This document shows positions 6,373 to 15,546 of a DNA stretch of 18,964 nt, one piece after another (position 1 is the stretch's first letter; each line of letters opens with the position of its first letter). The stretch spans positions 1 through 18,964 of the forward strand of contig JAGBUF010000290.1 of the NCBI GenBank assembly GCA_017630975.1. The letters run 5' to 3'. The position numbers and the translations under genes are program-made. Under the pieces are notes generated by a model. The model saw only the letters and a program-made list of their open reading frames with translations. It was not told where the DNA came from and ran no database searches. Source of the stretch: Paraprevotella sp. (GTDB taxonomy: Bacteria > Bacteroidota > Bacteroidia > Bacteroidales > Bacteroidaceae).

Positions 6373-7620
6373 ATGGAACAATTACTGGATATATTAGATA
6401 AACTATACAGAATGACGGCGTTCAGTAATATCGTTGCTGACCCGACATTCTTGATCATGTATGCGCTTGCATTCATCTTATTATACTTGGGTATAGTAAA
6501 GAAATACGAGCCTCTTTTGTTAGTTCCCATTGCATTCGGAGTATTGCTTGCCAACTTCCCTGGAGGCGAGATGGGTGTTATCCAAGCCGATTCAGAAGGC
6601 TACATCACATTGGCCAACGGAAGCAAGAAAATCATTTGGGATATGCCATTGCATGATATCGCTCACGAATTGGGTCTGATGAATTTTCTTTATTACATGC
6701 TGATTAAGACAGGCTTCCTTCCCCCTATTATATTTATGGGAGTCGGAGCACTGACTGACTTTGGGCCTATGTTGCGTAACCTACGCCTCTCTATCTTTGG
6801 TGCGGCAGCCCAATTCGGAATCTTTTCTGTATTATTGGTTGCTATACTTATGGGATTCACGCCTAAAGAAGCCGCATCGCTTGGTATTATCGGAGGAGCA
6901 GATGGTCCTACAGCTATTTTTACAACCATCAAATTAGCGCCACACTTGTTAGGCCCTATTGCTATTGCAGCATACTCTTATATGGCATTGGTTCCCGTCA
7001 TCATTCCATTGGTTGTAAAACTGACATGTAGCAAGAAAGAATTGATGATCAATATGAAGGAGCAAGAAAAAATGCATCCTTCAACAACAGAAATCAAGAA
7101 TCTCCGCGTTCTGAAGATTATCTTCCCCATTGCCGTTACTACAGTCGTTGCACTTTTTGTGCCTTCTGCTGTACCTTTGGTTGGTATGCTTATGTTTGGA
7201 AATCTTATCAAAGAAATAGGAGCTGACACCAGTCGTCTATTTGATGCAGCATCCAATTCTATCATGAATGCCGCCACAATTTTCTTAGGTATTTGTGTTG
7301 GAGGAACGATGACAGCAGAAGCATTCTTAAATCTGCAAACAATAGGCATTGTCATCGGTGGATTCCTTGCATTTGCATTGTCTATTGCATCAGGAATTTT
7401 CATGGTAAAACTCTTCAACTTGTTCTGCAAGAAGAAAATAAACCCGCTGATTGGAGCAACCGGTTTGAGTGCTGTACCAATGGCAAGTCGTGTCTGCAAC
7501 GAGATAGCCACCAAATATGATGCTAAAAACCATGTGCTCAACTACTGTATGGCATCTAATATTTCCGGTGTTATCGGCTCAGCTGTTGCAGCCGGTGTCT
7601 TGATATCATTCTTGGGATAA
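6373..7620 (+). CDS. oadB: Oxaloacetate decarboxylase beta chain, Na+-pumping membrane subunit
   Basis: Integral membrane protein of 415 aa that decarboxylates carboxybiotin on OadA and exports Na+, turning decarboxylation energy into a sodium gradient. Seen: multiple hydrophobic segments across the protein, the hallmark GGADGPTAIFT block with Asp177 (the position equivalent to the Na+-binding Asp203 described for the Klebsiella enzyme), and a C-terminal NHVLNYCMASNISGVIGSAV region conserved in the family. The ATG at 6373 follows the oadA stop by 5 nt, so the two are surely co-transcribed. An extra-cytoplasmic or loop segment near residues 60-95 is polar (ADSEGYITLANGS), a common insertion in this family. 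The operon ends at the hairpin at 7638-7671. Confidence 0.92.
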   Translation: MEQLLDILDKLYRMTAFSNIVADPTFLIMYALAFILLYLGIVKKYEPLLLVPIAFGVLLANFPGGEMGVIQADSEGYITLANGSKKIIWDMPLHDIAHELGLMNFLYYMLIKTGFLPPIIFMGVGALTDFGPMLRNLRLSIFGAAAQFGIFSVLLVAILMGFTPKEAASLGIIGGADGPTAIFTTIKLAPHLLGPIAIAAYSYMALVPVIIPLVVKLTCSKKELMINMKEQEKMHPSTTEIKNLRVLKIIFPIAVTTVVALFVPSAVPLVGMLMFGNLIKEIGADTSRLFDAASNSIMNAATIFLGICVGGTMTAEAFLNLQTIGIVIGGFLAFALSIASGIFMVKLFNLFCKKKINPLIGATGLSAVPMASRVCNEIATKYDAKNHVLNYCMASNISGVIGSAVAAGVLISFLG

Positions 7621-7637
7621 AAACATCTATCATAACT

Positions 7638-7671
7638 TGAGGAGGCTACATCTACAGATATAGCCTCCTCA
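7638..7671. terminator. Hairpin between convergent oadB and murF-alr
   Basis: A perfect 11-bp stem, TGAGGAGGCTA paired with TAGCCTCCTCA, has a 12-nt loop at 7649-7660. It lies 17 nt after the oadB stop and 21 nt after the murF-alr stop. The following T-tracts are short on both strands, so efficiency is uncertain, but position and stability fit a bidirectional terminator. Confidence 0.75.
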
Positions 7672-7692
7672 TTTACGTTAGAATATTCAGTA

Positions 7693-10161
7693 TCAATCTT
7701 GATAATAGACGCGCCTTACACGAGTACTGATACCGGTCAGAATTTCATACGGAATAGTCTCCACAATATCGCTTAAAACGGTAACAGGCAAGTCCTCGCC
7801 AAAGATAACGACACTATCACCCTCATGACAATCAATCCCTGTGACATCAATCATACAGACATCCATACAGATATTTCCGATATATGGTGCTTTTTGCCCA
7901 TTGACGATGCAATATCCTTTCCCGCATCCCAATTTACGGTCCAATCCATCAGCATATCCGATGGGCAATGTTGCCACTTTCGTATTCCTTTCGAGTACTC
8001 CCCTACGACTATATCCTACAGTTTCTGATGGAGACAATTCATGCATCTGAAGAATAGTTGTACGTAAAGTACTTACATTATTCAGCATTTCATTATTTCG
8101 AGCATTGACTCCATACAAGCCCAAGCCCAAACGAACCATCTCCATGTGACGCTCGGGGAAATGTTCAATAGCAGCACTATTACAGATATGGCGCAATATT
8201 GTATGCTGATAGGCAGATTGCAACTCATTGCATCCCTTTATAAAAAGACGATACTGCTGAGCTGAAAAATCATCAAAGGCATCATTGTCGCTCCCCACAA
8301 AATGCGAGAAAACAGAACGTGGAACAACAGCCGACTGTTTTTTTAATCTATCTATAAGATAGGGCATATCTTTTTCAGGATGAAATCCTAAACGATGCAT
8401 ACCCGTATCCAATTTTATATGAATTGGGAAGTTTGTGACTCCCTCCTTTTCTGCAGCTGTAATGAGAGCATCCAACATACGGAAACTGTATACTTCAGGT
8501 TCCAGTTCATATTCAAATAACGTATTGAAGCACCCCATTTCAGGATTCATTACCATAATATTCGTACTAACACCTGCTTTACGCAATTCTGCCCCCTCAT
8601 CGGCAACAGCCACTGCCAAATAGTCCACTTGATGTTCCTGTAGTGTTTTGGCCACCTCTACCGCTCCACACCCATAAGCTGATGCCTTGACCATACATGT
8701 CACCTTCGTTCCCGGTTTCATAAAACTACGATAGTAGTTCAAATTTGCGACGACAGCATTCAAATTAACCTCTAAAGTCGTTTGATGGACCTTTAAAGAT
8801 AACAAATCGGTCAGTTTATCAAAACGATATGAACGGGCACCTTTTATCAAGATCAACTCATCGTGCATCTTCTCCATTATGCGACTTTCAAGAAAGTCTT
8901 CTATGGTTTTGAAGAAATATGAATTAACATTGAATAATCGCTGTGTTTCATACAAATCCGGTCCGATGCCGATAAATGTGTCAACACCACGACTCTCTAC
9001 CAATTGTGCTACTTTTGCATACAATGTTTCTGGCATTTCTCCGGACTGCTCTACATCACTCAATATCAAAGTCCGCTTACGACATGATTTATCAATACGA
9101 CGACTCATGAAATCAAGAGCGATATCCAAAGAATTCAAATCAGAGTTATAACTGTCATTGATTAATGTGCAACCAGAACGCCCCTCCTTGACTTCCAGAC
9201 GCATAGCGACCGGCTCCATTTTCTTCATACCGAGGAATATTTCTTTATCATCCATTCCCAAATACAAACAAACGGCCAAACATGTTATAGAATTTGTAAT
9301 GGCAGCCTCATCAATAAAAGGCAGGTCATAAGTCCCCTCTTTCTCTTTGTATATATAAGTAATTGTCGTATTATCGTCATGCTTTACAACCGAAGAAATA
9401 TATAATGGAACATCATGTCTTATCCTCGACCATATCAAATGTTCACCTTGAAACGCATTCTTTTGCAAGTGTTGCACTACGCATTTTTCCTCTGCGCAAT
9501 ACACAACAATATCTGCATCCTTAAACAATTTCCATTTTTCAGCACACTTCTCCTCCCTTGTCTTGAAATTCTCTTGATGTGCCTCACCCAAACAAGTAAA
9601 AACCCCTATTGTAGGCTGTATAATAGTTTGTAAAGCATCCATCTCATCTTTCTGTGATATGCCGGCCTCAAAAATACCAATATCTGTATGTTCATTTATG
9701 GCCCAGACCGACAAAGGAACACCAATCTGTGAATTATAGCTACGTGGAGAACGGGTAACAACCTGTTGTGAAGATAATAACTGATACAACCATTCCTTAA
9801 CGATGGTTTTGCCATTACTACCAGTAATACCGACAACAGGAATATCAAACGATTCTCTATGACGTTCTGCCAATCGTTGCAAAGCCTTCAACGTATCTTG
9901 CACCAACAAGAATCCGGCTTCCGGATATAATAAGATATCCTGCGGTTCCTTATTAACCACAAATGCTCTTACACCACGCCTATACAACTCATTTATATAC
10001 CGGTGGCCATCATTTCTGGCACTTTCAATGGCAAAAAACAAGGTGCTTTCCGGGAAGCATAATGAACGACTATCTGTCAACAACCAACTGATCTCATTGT
10101 GCTCAACACCATATACGCGTGCACCTATAAACGATGCTATTTGTTCCAAAGTATAAGACAT
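7693..10161 (-). CDS. murF-alr: Bifunctional MurF ligase / alanine racemase fusion
   Basis: Two cell-wall enzymes in one 822-aa chain. Residues 1 to about 450 are a Mur ligase: GITGSNGKT at 111-119, with Lys118 in the ATP loop, and a C-terminal Mur domain. It adds D-Ala-D-Ala to the UDP-MurNAc-tripeptide. Residues from about 455 onward are a fold-type III PLP racemase making D-alanine: VKASAYG with PLP lysine Lys492, and the catalytic Tyr717 in VGYSRR, spaced 225 residues apart as in stand-alone Alr. LPIGYADGLDR follows Tyr717. Fusions of this order are known in Bacteroidetes and would place D-Ala production next to its use. An in-frame GTG at 10165-10167 abuts the upstream stop; the ATG at 10159-10161, 6 nt after the GSCFA stop, is preferred. 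It is co-transcribed with the GSCFA gene. Confidence 0.92.
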   Translation of the reverse strand: MSYTLEQIASFIGARVYGVEHNEISWLLTDSRSLCFPESTLFFAIESARNDGHRYINELYRRGVRAFVVNKEPQDILLYPEAGFLLVQDTLKALQRLAERHRESFDIPVVGITGSNGKTIVKEWLYQLLSSQQVVTRSPRSYNSQIGVPLSVWAINEHTDIGIFEAGISQKDEMDALQTIIQPTIGVFTCLGEAHQENFKTREEKCAEKWKLFKDADIVVYCAEEKCVVQHLQKNAFQGEHLIWSRIRHDVPLYISSVVKHDDNTTITYIYKEKEGTYDLPFIDEAAITNSITCLAVCLYLGMDDKEIFLGMKKMEPVAMRLEVKEGRSGCTLINDSYNSDLNSLDIALDFMSRRIDKSCRKRTLILSDVEQSGEMPETLYAKVAQLVESRGVDTFIGIGPDLYETQRLFNVNSYFFKTIEDFLESRIMEKMHDELILIKGARSYRFDKLTDLLSLKVHQTTLEVNLNAVVANLNYYRSFMKPGTKVTCMVKASAYGCGAVEVAKTLQEHQVDYLAVAVADEGAELRKAGVSTNIMVMNPEMGCFNTLFEYELEPEVYSFRMLDALITAAEKEGVTNFPIHIKLDTGMHRLGFHPEKDMPYLIDRLKKQSAVVPRSVFSHFVGSDNDAFDDFSAQQYRLFIKGCNELQSAYQHTILRHICNSAAIEHFPERHMEMVRLGLGLYGVNARNNEMLNNVSTLRTTILQMHELSPSETVGYSRRGVLERNTKVATLPIGYADGLDRKLGCGKGYCIVNGQKAPYIGNICMDVCMIDVTGIDCHEGDSVVIFGEDLPVTVLSDIVETIPYEILTGISTRVRRVYYQD

Positions 10162-10167
10162 AGTCAC

Positions 10168-11154
10168 TTATATTTTGTAATCTTTCAATTTGGCATAAGC
10201 CGGTGTATTCAAAATTGCAGGATATCTATCCACCAATTCTCTTAATTTCATACGAGTGGATTTCATGAACAATTCGTATGCTTCCGATGCAGGATGCAAC
10301 GGACGATGCGTAAATGATTTTTCTATCCGTTCCCACTCTTTCATGTAATTCAATGTTTCTTTTGCAAAACATTTTTCAGTAAAACGCTCCCATATATAAT
10401 TGACTGCCATTTCTGATGGGTGCAACATATCATCCGCATAAAAACGATAATCTCTCAACTCATCCATCACGATTTCGTATGCAGGGAAATAGACACATCT
10501 TCCTTCATTCCTACTGCAAATCTCATCTACCGCAAGCAATAAAGCAGCCTTACTCAATTGACTTTCATGAAATCCGTACTTGGCATATCGGTATGGACTC
10601 ACCGTAAAAACCACTCGTAACGATGGTGCATGACACCACAGATCGTCCATAGCTTGTTGCAAGGAAACAACCATCTGAGACACTGTCAGTTTTTTTTCTT
10701 CAAACATCTGCGCTGGTTGCTTATGGCAATTTCCCACAATAAAACCTTTTTCTTTCAGTGCATAACACCGATTCGTACCTAAAGTGATGAACAAAAAATC
10801 AAGATGTTTCAATCTCTCTGTTTCTGAACAACAAGCCTGTTCCAAATTTCTCTTGCAGGTCACTACATCAGGAGCTGCAAAAGAACTATCATTGAACCAA
10901 CTGTTCCATAAGCCTTCTGACTCTACAAAACCGTCACTCTCAAAAGTAAAATTGCCTGTCATCATGCGACATGCCGTTGCAATACTTTCAGGATTATACA
11001 ACACACCGAATGGATTGACATGAACGTCCAACCCTGAATGTTCCATACGGTTACCTATATGATTGGCAAAACATGAACCTATCATATTTATTTTTGAACC
11101 GGGATATATCAGAGTGTCAAAACTTTCAATCTTTATTTCTGTACGAAAATCCAT
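10168..11154 (-). CDS. GSCFA-family protein (SGNH-hydrolase-like), upstream of murF-alr
   Basis: 328-aa protein named for its motif, Gly26-Ser-Cys-Phe-Ala30. Other visible hydrolase features: TLGTNRCY in the middle and a C-terminal D242-x-x-H245 in DDMLHPSEMA, the spacing of the Asp/His pair of SGNH (GDSL) esterases. Ser27 would then be the nucleophile. No signal peptide or membrane segment is seen, so it probably acts in the cytosol. The real substrate is not established. It sits 6 nt upstream of murF-alr on the same strand, so the two are surely one transcript, which suggests, without proving, a role in envelope or cell-wall metabolism, for instance adding or removing acyl groups. A candidate -7 box lies 41 nt upstream. 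Confidence 0.82.
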   Translation of the reverse strand: MDFRTEIKIESFDTLIYPGSKINMIGSCFANHIGNRMEHSGLDVHVNPFGVLYNPESIATACRMMTGNFTFESDGFVESEGLWNSWFNDSSFAAPDVVTCKRNLEQACCSETERLKHLDFLFITLGTNRCYALKEKGFIVGNCHKQPAQMFEEKKLTVSQMVVSLQQAMDDLWCHAPSLRVVFTVSPYRYAKYGFHESQLSKAALLLAVDEICSRNEGRCVYFPAYEIVMDELRDYRFYADDMLHPSEMAVNYIWERFTEKCFAKETLNYMKEWERIEKSFTHRPLHPASEAYELFMKSTRMKLRELVDRYPAILNTPAYAKLKDYKI

Positions 11155-11194
11155 TTATGTCGATGACGTTATTGCTTTATCGTAATTTTTCATA

Positions 11195-11202
11195 CAAAAA
11201 TA
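11195..11202 (-). promoter_or_regulatory. Candidate -7 box for the GSCFA-murF-alr operon
   Basis: The minus strand reads TATTTTTG, an exact TAnnTTTG match, 41 nt before the GSCFA ATG. The surroundings are A/T-rich and no clear -33 TTTG is seen, so chance is a real possibility. Confidence 0.35.
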
Positions 11203-11224
11203 AACAAGATATATTAAATTGTAG

Positions 11225-11232
11225 TAATTTTG
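11225..11232 (+). promoter_or_regulatory. -7 box for dxs-trkA
   Basis: TAATTTTG matches TAnnTTTG exactly and is followed by GCAT in the usual Bacteroidetes context. It lies 20 nt before the dxs ATG, predicting a very short leader. No good -33 element is found. It forms a divergent pair with the box at 11195-11202. Confidence 0.45.
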
Positions 11233-11251
11233 CATAGATTAAATTGAATTC

Positions 11252-13183
11252 ATGAGCAATAATCACACATACGAGCTCCTATCGCAAATCAATTACCCGA
11301 AAGATTTGCGTAAACTTTCATTGGAACAACTTCCACAAGTTTGCAAGGAGCTTCGACAAAATATTATTGATGAACTTGCAGACAATCCGGGACATTTTGC
11401 CTCCAGTTTAGGAGTCATTGAACTGACTGTTGCTTTACACTATGTGTATGACACACCATATGACCGAATTGTGTGGGACGTAGGTCATCAAGCTTATGGA
11501 CATAAGATTCTGACCGGTCGACGAGAAAAGTTCCATACCAATCGTAAATTCAATGGTATAAAGCCATTCCCTTCACCGTCGGAAAGTGAATATGACACAT
11601 TTACTTGCGGACATGCATCTAACTCCATCTCTGCTGCTTTAGGAATGGCTGTTGCAGCGAGCAACAAGGGTGAAGACAAACGACACATCATTGCCGTCAT
11701 CGGTGATGGTTCTATGAGTGGAGGACTTGCCTTTGAAGGGTTAAACAATGTCTCCTCATGCCCGAACGACATCCTCATCATCCTGAACGATAACAACATG
11801 AGCATTGACCATAGTGTCGGTGGCATGAACCATTACTTCCACCAGTTGCACACCAGCAGTGCATACAATCGTTTCAGATTCCTTATCTCAAAAAAATTAC
11901 ACCGTTGGGGATGGCTCAATGAGGAAAGACGAAAAAAACTTATTCGTTTCAACAACTCTCTAAAATCACTTATCAGCAACCAACAGAATGTCTTTGAAGG
12001 GATGAACATCCGCTATTTCGGTCCAAGTGATGGACACAATGTAATAGAAATGGTTCATACGCTTCAAACACTCAAAGACATGAAGGGCCCTAAGCTCTTA
12101 CACATACACACCACCAAAGGTAAGGGATTTGAACCTGCTGAAAAAGCGGCTACCATTTGGCACGCCCCGGGTAAGTTTGACAAGGAAACCGGAGAAAGAA
12201 TCAAAGCCGATGATTCCCATCTCCCCCCAAGATACCAGGACGTTTTCGGAGAAACGTTACTTGAATTAGCAAAAAACAATGACAAGATTATCGGTATCAC
12301 ACCTGCCATGCCATCAGGATGCTCATTGAACATCCTCATGAAAGCCATGCCGGAACGTGCATTTGACGTAGGCATCGCAGAGGGGCACGCCGTCACCTTC
12401 TCCGGTGGAATGGCTAAAGATGGAATGATTCCATTTTGTAACATCTACTCTTCGTTTTCTCAGCGTGCCTATGACAATATCATTCACGATGTTGCCATTG
12501 AACGTTTGAATGTTGTATTCTGTTTTGACCGGGCAGGTTTGGTTGGAGAAGACGGAGCAACTCATCATGGTGTTTTTGATTTGGCAGCCTTACGTCCTAT
12601 CCCCAACTTGACTATCTCTTCACCCTACAATGAAAAGGAGTTGAGACATTTGATGTACACGGCACAATTGCCGGATCAAGGTCCATTCGTTATCAGATAT
12701 CCTCGTGGTCGCAGCAGCAATACTGATTGGCATTGCCCATTTGAAGAAATCAAAATCGGTACAGGAAGAAAACTAAAAGACGGATGTGACGTTGCCATCT
12801 TATCATTAGGACCAATCGGTAACACTGTAGCTGAAGCCATAGGTCTCTTTGAGGAAGAAGAAAAAGCAAAAGGAACATCTGTTACAATTGCTCATTATGA
12901 CATGAGATTTCTTAAGCCAATAGACCATAATATCCTAAAGGAGGTGGGAGAAAAATTCACCAAGGTCATCACTATCGAAGACGGTTGTGTCAATGGCGGC
13001 TTAGGTAGCGCTGTCTTAGAATATATGTCCGACCACGGATTCACTCCTCAAGTTATCCGTTTAGGAATCCCCGATAGGTTCATTGAGCACGGCAGTATCG
13101 CACAACTCCAAGAACTTGTCGGTATGGATTGTCAAGCTATTGTCAAACAACTTCGTTTCATCTCCTCACATCACTCGTTATGA
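11252..13183 (+). CDS. dxs: 1-deoxy-D-xylulose-5-phosphate synthase
   Basis: Thiamine-diphosphate enzyme that condenses pyruvate with glyceraldehyde 3-phosphate, the entry step of the MEP isoprenoid pathway. The 643-aa product shows the expected order: [11 protein letters not shown] with His79 and His83; the TPP/Mg signature GDGSMSGG starting at 151 and ending at Asn182 in NDNNMS; a central pyrimidine-binding region with Glu377 in [10 protein letters not shown] (more often EQH); [16 protein letters not shown]; and a transketolase C-terminal domain with TIEDG and GSAV. Length is normal. The ATG follows a -7 box by 20 nt. Its stop overlaps the trkA start by ATGA, so the two are translationally linked. 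Confidence 0.95.
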   Translation: MSNNHTYELLSQINYPKDLRKLSLEQLPQVCKELRQNIIDELADNPGHFASSLGVIELTVALHYVYDTPYDRIVWDVGHQAYGHKILTGRREKFHTNRKFNGIKPFPSPSESEYDTFTCGHASNSISAALGMAVAASNKGEDKRHIIAVIGDGSMSGGLAFEGLNNVSSCPNDILIILNDNNMSIDHSVGGMNHYFHQLHTSSAYNRFRFLISKKLHRWGWLNEERRKKLIRFNNSLKSLISNQQNVFEGMNIRYFGPSDGHNVIEMVHTLQTLKDMKGPKLLHIHTTKGKGFEPAEKAATIWHAPGKFDKETGERIKADDSHLPPRYQDVFGETLLELAKNNDKIIGITPAMPSGCSLNILMKAMPERAFDVGIAEGHAVTFSGGMAKDGMIPFCNIYSSFSQRAYDNIIHDVAIERLNVVFCFDRAGLVGEDGATHHGVFDLAALRPIPNLTISSPYNEKELRHLMYTAQLPDQGPFVIRYPRGRSSNTDWHCPFEEIKIGTGRKLKDGCDVAILSLGPIGNTVAEAIGLFEEEEKAKGTSVTIAHYDMRFLKPIDHNILKEVGEKFTKVITIEDGCVNGGLGSAVLEYMSDHGFTPQVIRLGIPDRFIEHGSIAQLQELVGMDCQAIVKQLRFISSHHSL

Positions 13184-14523
13184 AAATCATCATTGCTGGA
13201 GCAGGCGCAGTAGGCACACATTTGGCACAACTTTTAGCCAAAGAAAATCAAGACATCACACTCATAGACGAAAGTGAAGAAAAACTTTCTAAAGTGGCTG
13301 ACGATGTGGACTTGCTTACTTTGAATGGAGCCCCAACATCCATTCATATACTAAAAGAGGCGAGAACAAAAAACGCTGACTTATTTATCGCCGTAACCCC
13401 TAATGAATTAAAGAACATTACATGCTGCACATTGGCCCACTCACTCGGAGCTAAAAAGACAGTAGCCAGAATTGACAATGCAGAATATCTGGATGCTGAC
13501 TACAAAGAATTCTTTAAGACCATCGGTATCAATTCTTTGATTTTTCCCGAGATTCTGGCAGCCAAAGAGATCACAGAAAACATCAGACATAGTTGGGTCC
13601 GCCAATGGTGGGAGGTGCATAACGGTGCATTGATTATGTTAGGAATCAAACTGAGAAAAAGCGCAGAGATTCTTGACATCCCTTTGAAAACACTATGTGG
13701 TCCGGACACCTGCTATCATATTGTTGCTATCAAAAGAGGAGATGAAACCATTATCCCCAATGGAGACACTACTCTTCAATTGAATGATATTGCATACTTC
13801 ATGACTACCAAAAAACATATTCCATTTATCCAGAAAGTAGTGGGTAAAGAAAAATATGAGGAGGTAGAGAATGTTATGATTATGGGTGGAGGACGGACTG
13901 CATTCCACACTGCCATGTTCGCGTCAGATACTATGGATGTTAAAATCATTGAGAGCGATGCACAACGCTGTCTCGAATTAAACGAAGCATTGGAGAACAA
14001 TGACACAATGATTATACATGGCGATGCCCGCGACTCTTCATTATTGTTGGCAGAAGGCATACAACGCACACAAGCTTTTGTAGCCCTGACAAGACAAAGC
14101 GAAAGCAACATCCTGGCTTGTCTGACCGCCAAACGTTTAGGCGTAAGAAAAACCGTTGCTTTGGTGGATAATCTTGATTATGTATCTATGGCTGAGAAAT
14201 TAGACATAGGCACAATTATCAATAAAAAAACGATTGCTGCCAGCCATATCTATCAGATGATGCTTGACTCCGATGTTTCAAATGTAAAATGTTTAACCGT
14301 TGCTGATGCCGACGTTGCTGAGTTTGAAGTAAAAGCAGGTGCACGTGTCACCCGAAAACCGGTAAAAGACTTGGGACTTCCACTTGGAGTCACTATTGGA
14401 GGTCTTGTGCGTAATGGAGAAGGTATGCAAGTCAATGGTATGACTCAGATACAAGAAGGAGACAGCGTCGTTGTATTCTGCCAAAATATGTTTATCAAGA
14501 AGTTAGACAAATTCTTCTCGTAA
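13180..14523 (+). CDS. trkA: Trk K+ uptake system NAD-binding gating subunit TrkA
   Basis: Peripheral cytosolic protein that binds nucleotides and gates a Trk-type K+ channel. The 447-aa product has two tandem RCK units. The first Rossmann fold has G7-x-G9-x-x-G12 with Asp30 at the end of beta-2. The second starts near residue 233 with GGGR at 236-239 and is less canonical. Each is followed by a TrkA_C-like region (for example [12 protein letters not shown] in the first and [17 protein letters not shown] in the second). The ATG at 13180 overlaps the dxs stop as ATGA and gives the standard N-terminus; an upstream in-frame ATG at 13129 lies inside dxs and is rejected. No trkH channel gene follows, although dxs-trkA-trkH order is, from memory, common in Bacteroides. 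The next gene is convergent, 3 nt away, with no obvious hairpin between. Confidence 0.92.
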   Translation: MKIIIAGAGAVGTHLAQLLAKENQDITLIDESEEKLSKVADDVDLLTLNGAPTSIHILKEARTKNADLFIAVTPNELKNITCCTLAHSLGAKKTVARIDNAEYLDADYKEFFKTIGINSLIFPEILAAKEITENIRHSWVRQWWEVHNGALIMLGIKLRKSAEILDIPLKTLCGPDTCYHIVAIKRGDETIIPNGDTTLQLNDIAYFMTTKKHIPFIQKVVGKEKYEEVENVMIMGGGRTAFHTAMFASDTMDVKIIESDAQRCLELNEALENNDTMIIHGDARDSSLLLAEGIQRTQAFVALTRQSESNILACLTAKRLGVRKTVALVDNLDYVSMAEKLDIGTIINKKTIAASHIYQMMLDSDVSNVKCLTVADADVAEFEVKAGARVTRKPVKDLGLPLGVTIGGLVRNGEGMQVNGMTQIQEGDSVVVFCQNMFIKKLDKFFS

Positions 14524-14526
14524 ATA

Positions 14527-15531
14527 TCAAACACGATTCATCCCGTCTATAAACTGTTGTAAATCGCGCTGCAAATATACATACGGTGGAGCATCCTTGA
14601 AATTGATGTTCTTGCGCAACGATTCTTCTACAGGTGTTTGGCTATGCATATAACAGGACCATTCGTTCTGACGCTGTGTGTCATGATCCGCCAACTCCTT
14701 GATTTCACGCTCTCGTTCACGTCTCAGTATAGTACAAATAGGTTCCAACAAAGGAGTAATGACATTGTCAAACAATGTATGCCCTTGCATATATAAATAG
14801 GTAGTTTCTGGAGTTACCCCTAATCCTATTATTTCTTGCTTCAATGATTCATAATCCTTTTTGGCTTGGGGATATTGACGTTGAAGCCAAGCAATTTTCC
14901 TGTTTACTTTCTTTTTGACATATTCCAAGGTGTTTTCAGGATGGTAAACATTGATATCACCGAAACTCACATGGTTGCCGAACTCCGTCAATGTAAATTC
15001 CCGGTATTTATCGTTTCTATACATCCATACTGACCACACGAACAAAGGCCATATAATCAATGAGAATTGTTTCATGAATTCCTCTAAATCCACCAATTGT
15101 CGGTCATTCAATGTTGCCATGACACATACTTGATGCAAACTACCAGCATAACACAAATAATTTTCAATGGCATAAGCATAAGTATGAAAGACATATGGGT
15201 GATTATTTACCATGCGTGAAGTTGGTGTAACCCCTTGCATCAGATAATCATAATCAGCATCAACACATGCAATCATATAATTCCCTAAATGCGAACCCAG
15301 TTGATTCATCAGTGCCAATTTCTTGCCCTTGCCCAATGAACTTCGCGAGGGAAGCATAATTTCAAAATAACGAGTTTCATCCTCGAACTCATCCAATACC
15401 ATCCGCCAAAAAGAAATATCAGCATAGCTTTCTACATACGCAACAATCTTTTGTCGGGCATCTTTCGGTTTTAATTTATTGGCTGCACCAATATATAATG
15501 AGTTCAGATTATCGGCTAACCTCTTTGCCAT
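14527..15531 (-). CDS. DUF4435 TOPRIM-like protein, AriB-like partner of the upstream ATPase
   Basis: 334-aa protein with the DUF4435 pattern. VESYAD at 33-38 gives Glu34 and Asp38. A basic GKGKKL sits at 67-72. ACVDADYD gives Asp91, Asp93 and Asp95, and AIENYLCY is at 121-128. The Glu plus DxD arrangement is that of TOPRIM folds, which use it to bind Mg2+ for nuclease or topoisomerase chemistry. A late QGHTLFDNVI (249-258) is a further DUF4435-type segment. No signal peptide; hydrophobic residues near 157-169 are probably core. Its ATPase partner lies 15 nt upstream on the same strand. In PARIS anti-phage systems a DUF4435 protein (AriB) is the toxic tRNA-cutting effector held by an AAA ATPase (AriA). 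Homology of role is inferred, and a housekeeping DNA- or RNA-processing job is possible. Confidence 0.75.
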   Translation of the reverse strand: MAKRLADNLNSLYIGAANKLKPKDARQKIVAYVESYADISFWRMVLDEFEDETRYFEIMLPSRSSLGKGKKLALMNQLGSHLGNYMIACVDADYDYLMQGVTPTSRMVNNHPYVFHTYAYAIENYLCYAGSLHQVCVMATLNDRQLVDLEEFMKQFSLIIWPLFVWSVWMYRNDKYREFTLTEFGNHVSFGDINVYHPENTLEYVKKKVNRKIAWLQRQYPQAKKDYESLKQEIIGLGVTPETTYLYMQGHTLFDNVITPLLEPICTILRREREREIKELADHDTQRQNEWSCYMHSQTPVEESLRKNINFKDAPPYVYLQRDLQQFIDGMNRV

Positions 15532-15535
15532 TGCA

Positions 15536-15541
15536 CTCCTT
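15536..15541 (-). promoter_or_regulatory. Shine-Dalgarno-like AAGGAG before the DUF4435 gene
   Basis: On the minus strand AAGGAG lies 4 nt before the ATG, within the 15-nt gap after the ATPase stop. Strong Shine-Dalgarno sites are uncommon in Bacteroidetes, and none of the other intergenic gaps inspected here shows one this good. It supports the ATG at 15531 and may raise re-initiation on the second cistron. Confidence 0.45.
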
Positions 15542-15546
15542 GAAAG

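Noticed and set aside
6978..7541. 187-codon minus-strand open frame
   Set aside because: Lies wholly inside oadB, in antisense; composition reflects membrane-protein codons read backwards.
14495..14530. Terminator hairpin at the trkA / DUF4435 convergence
   Set aside because: Only a 5-bp AGAAG/CTTCT pairing inside the trkA end, without a T-tract; too weak to call.
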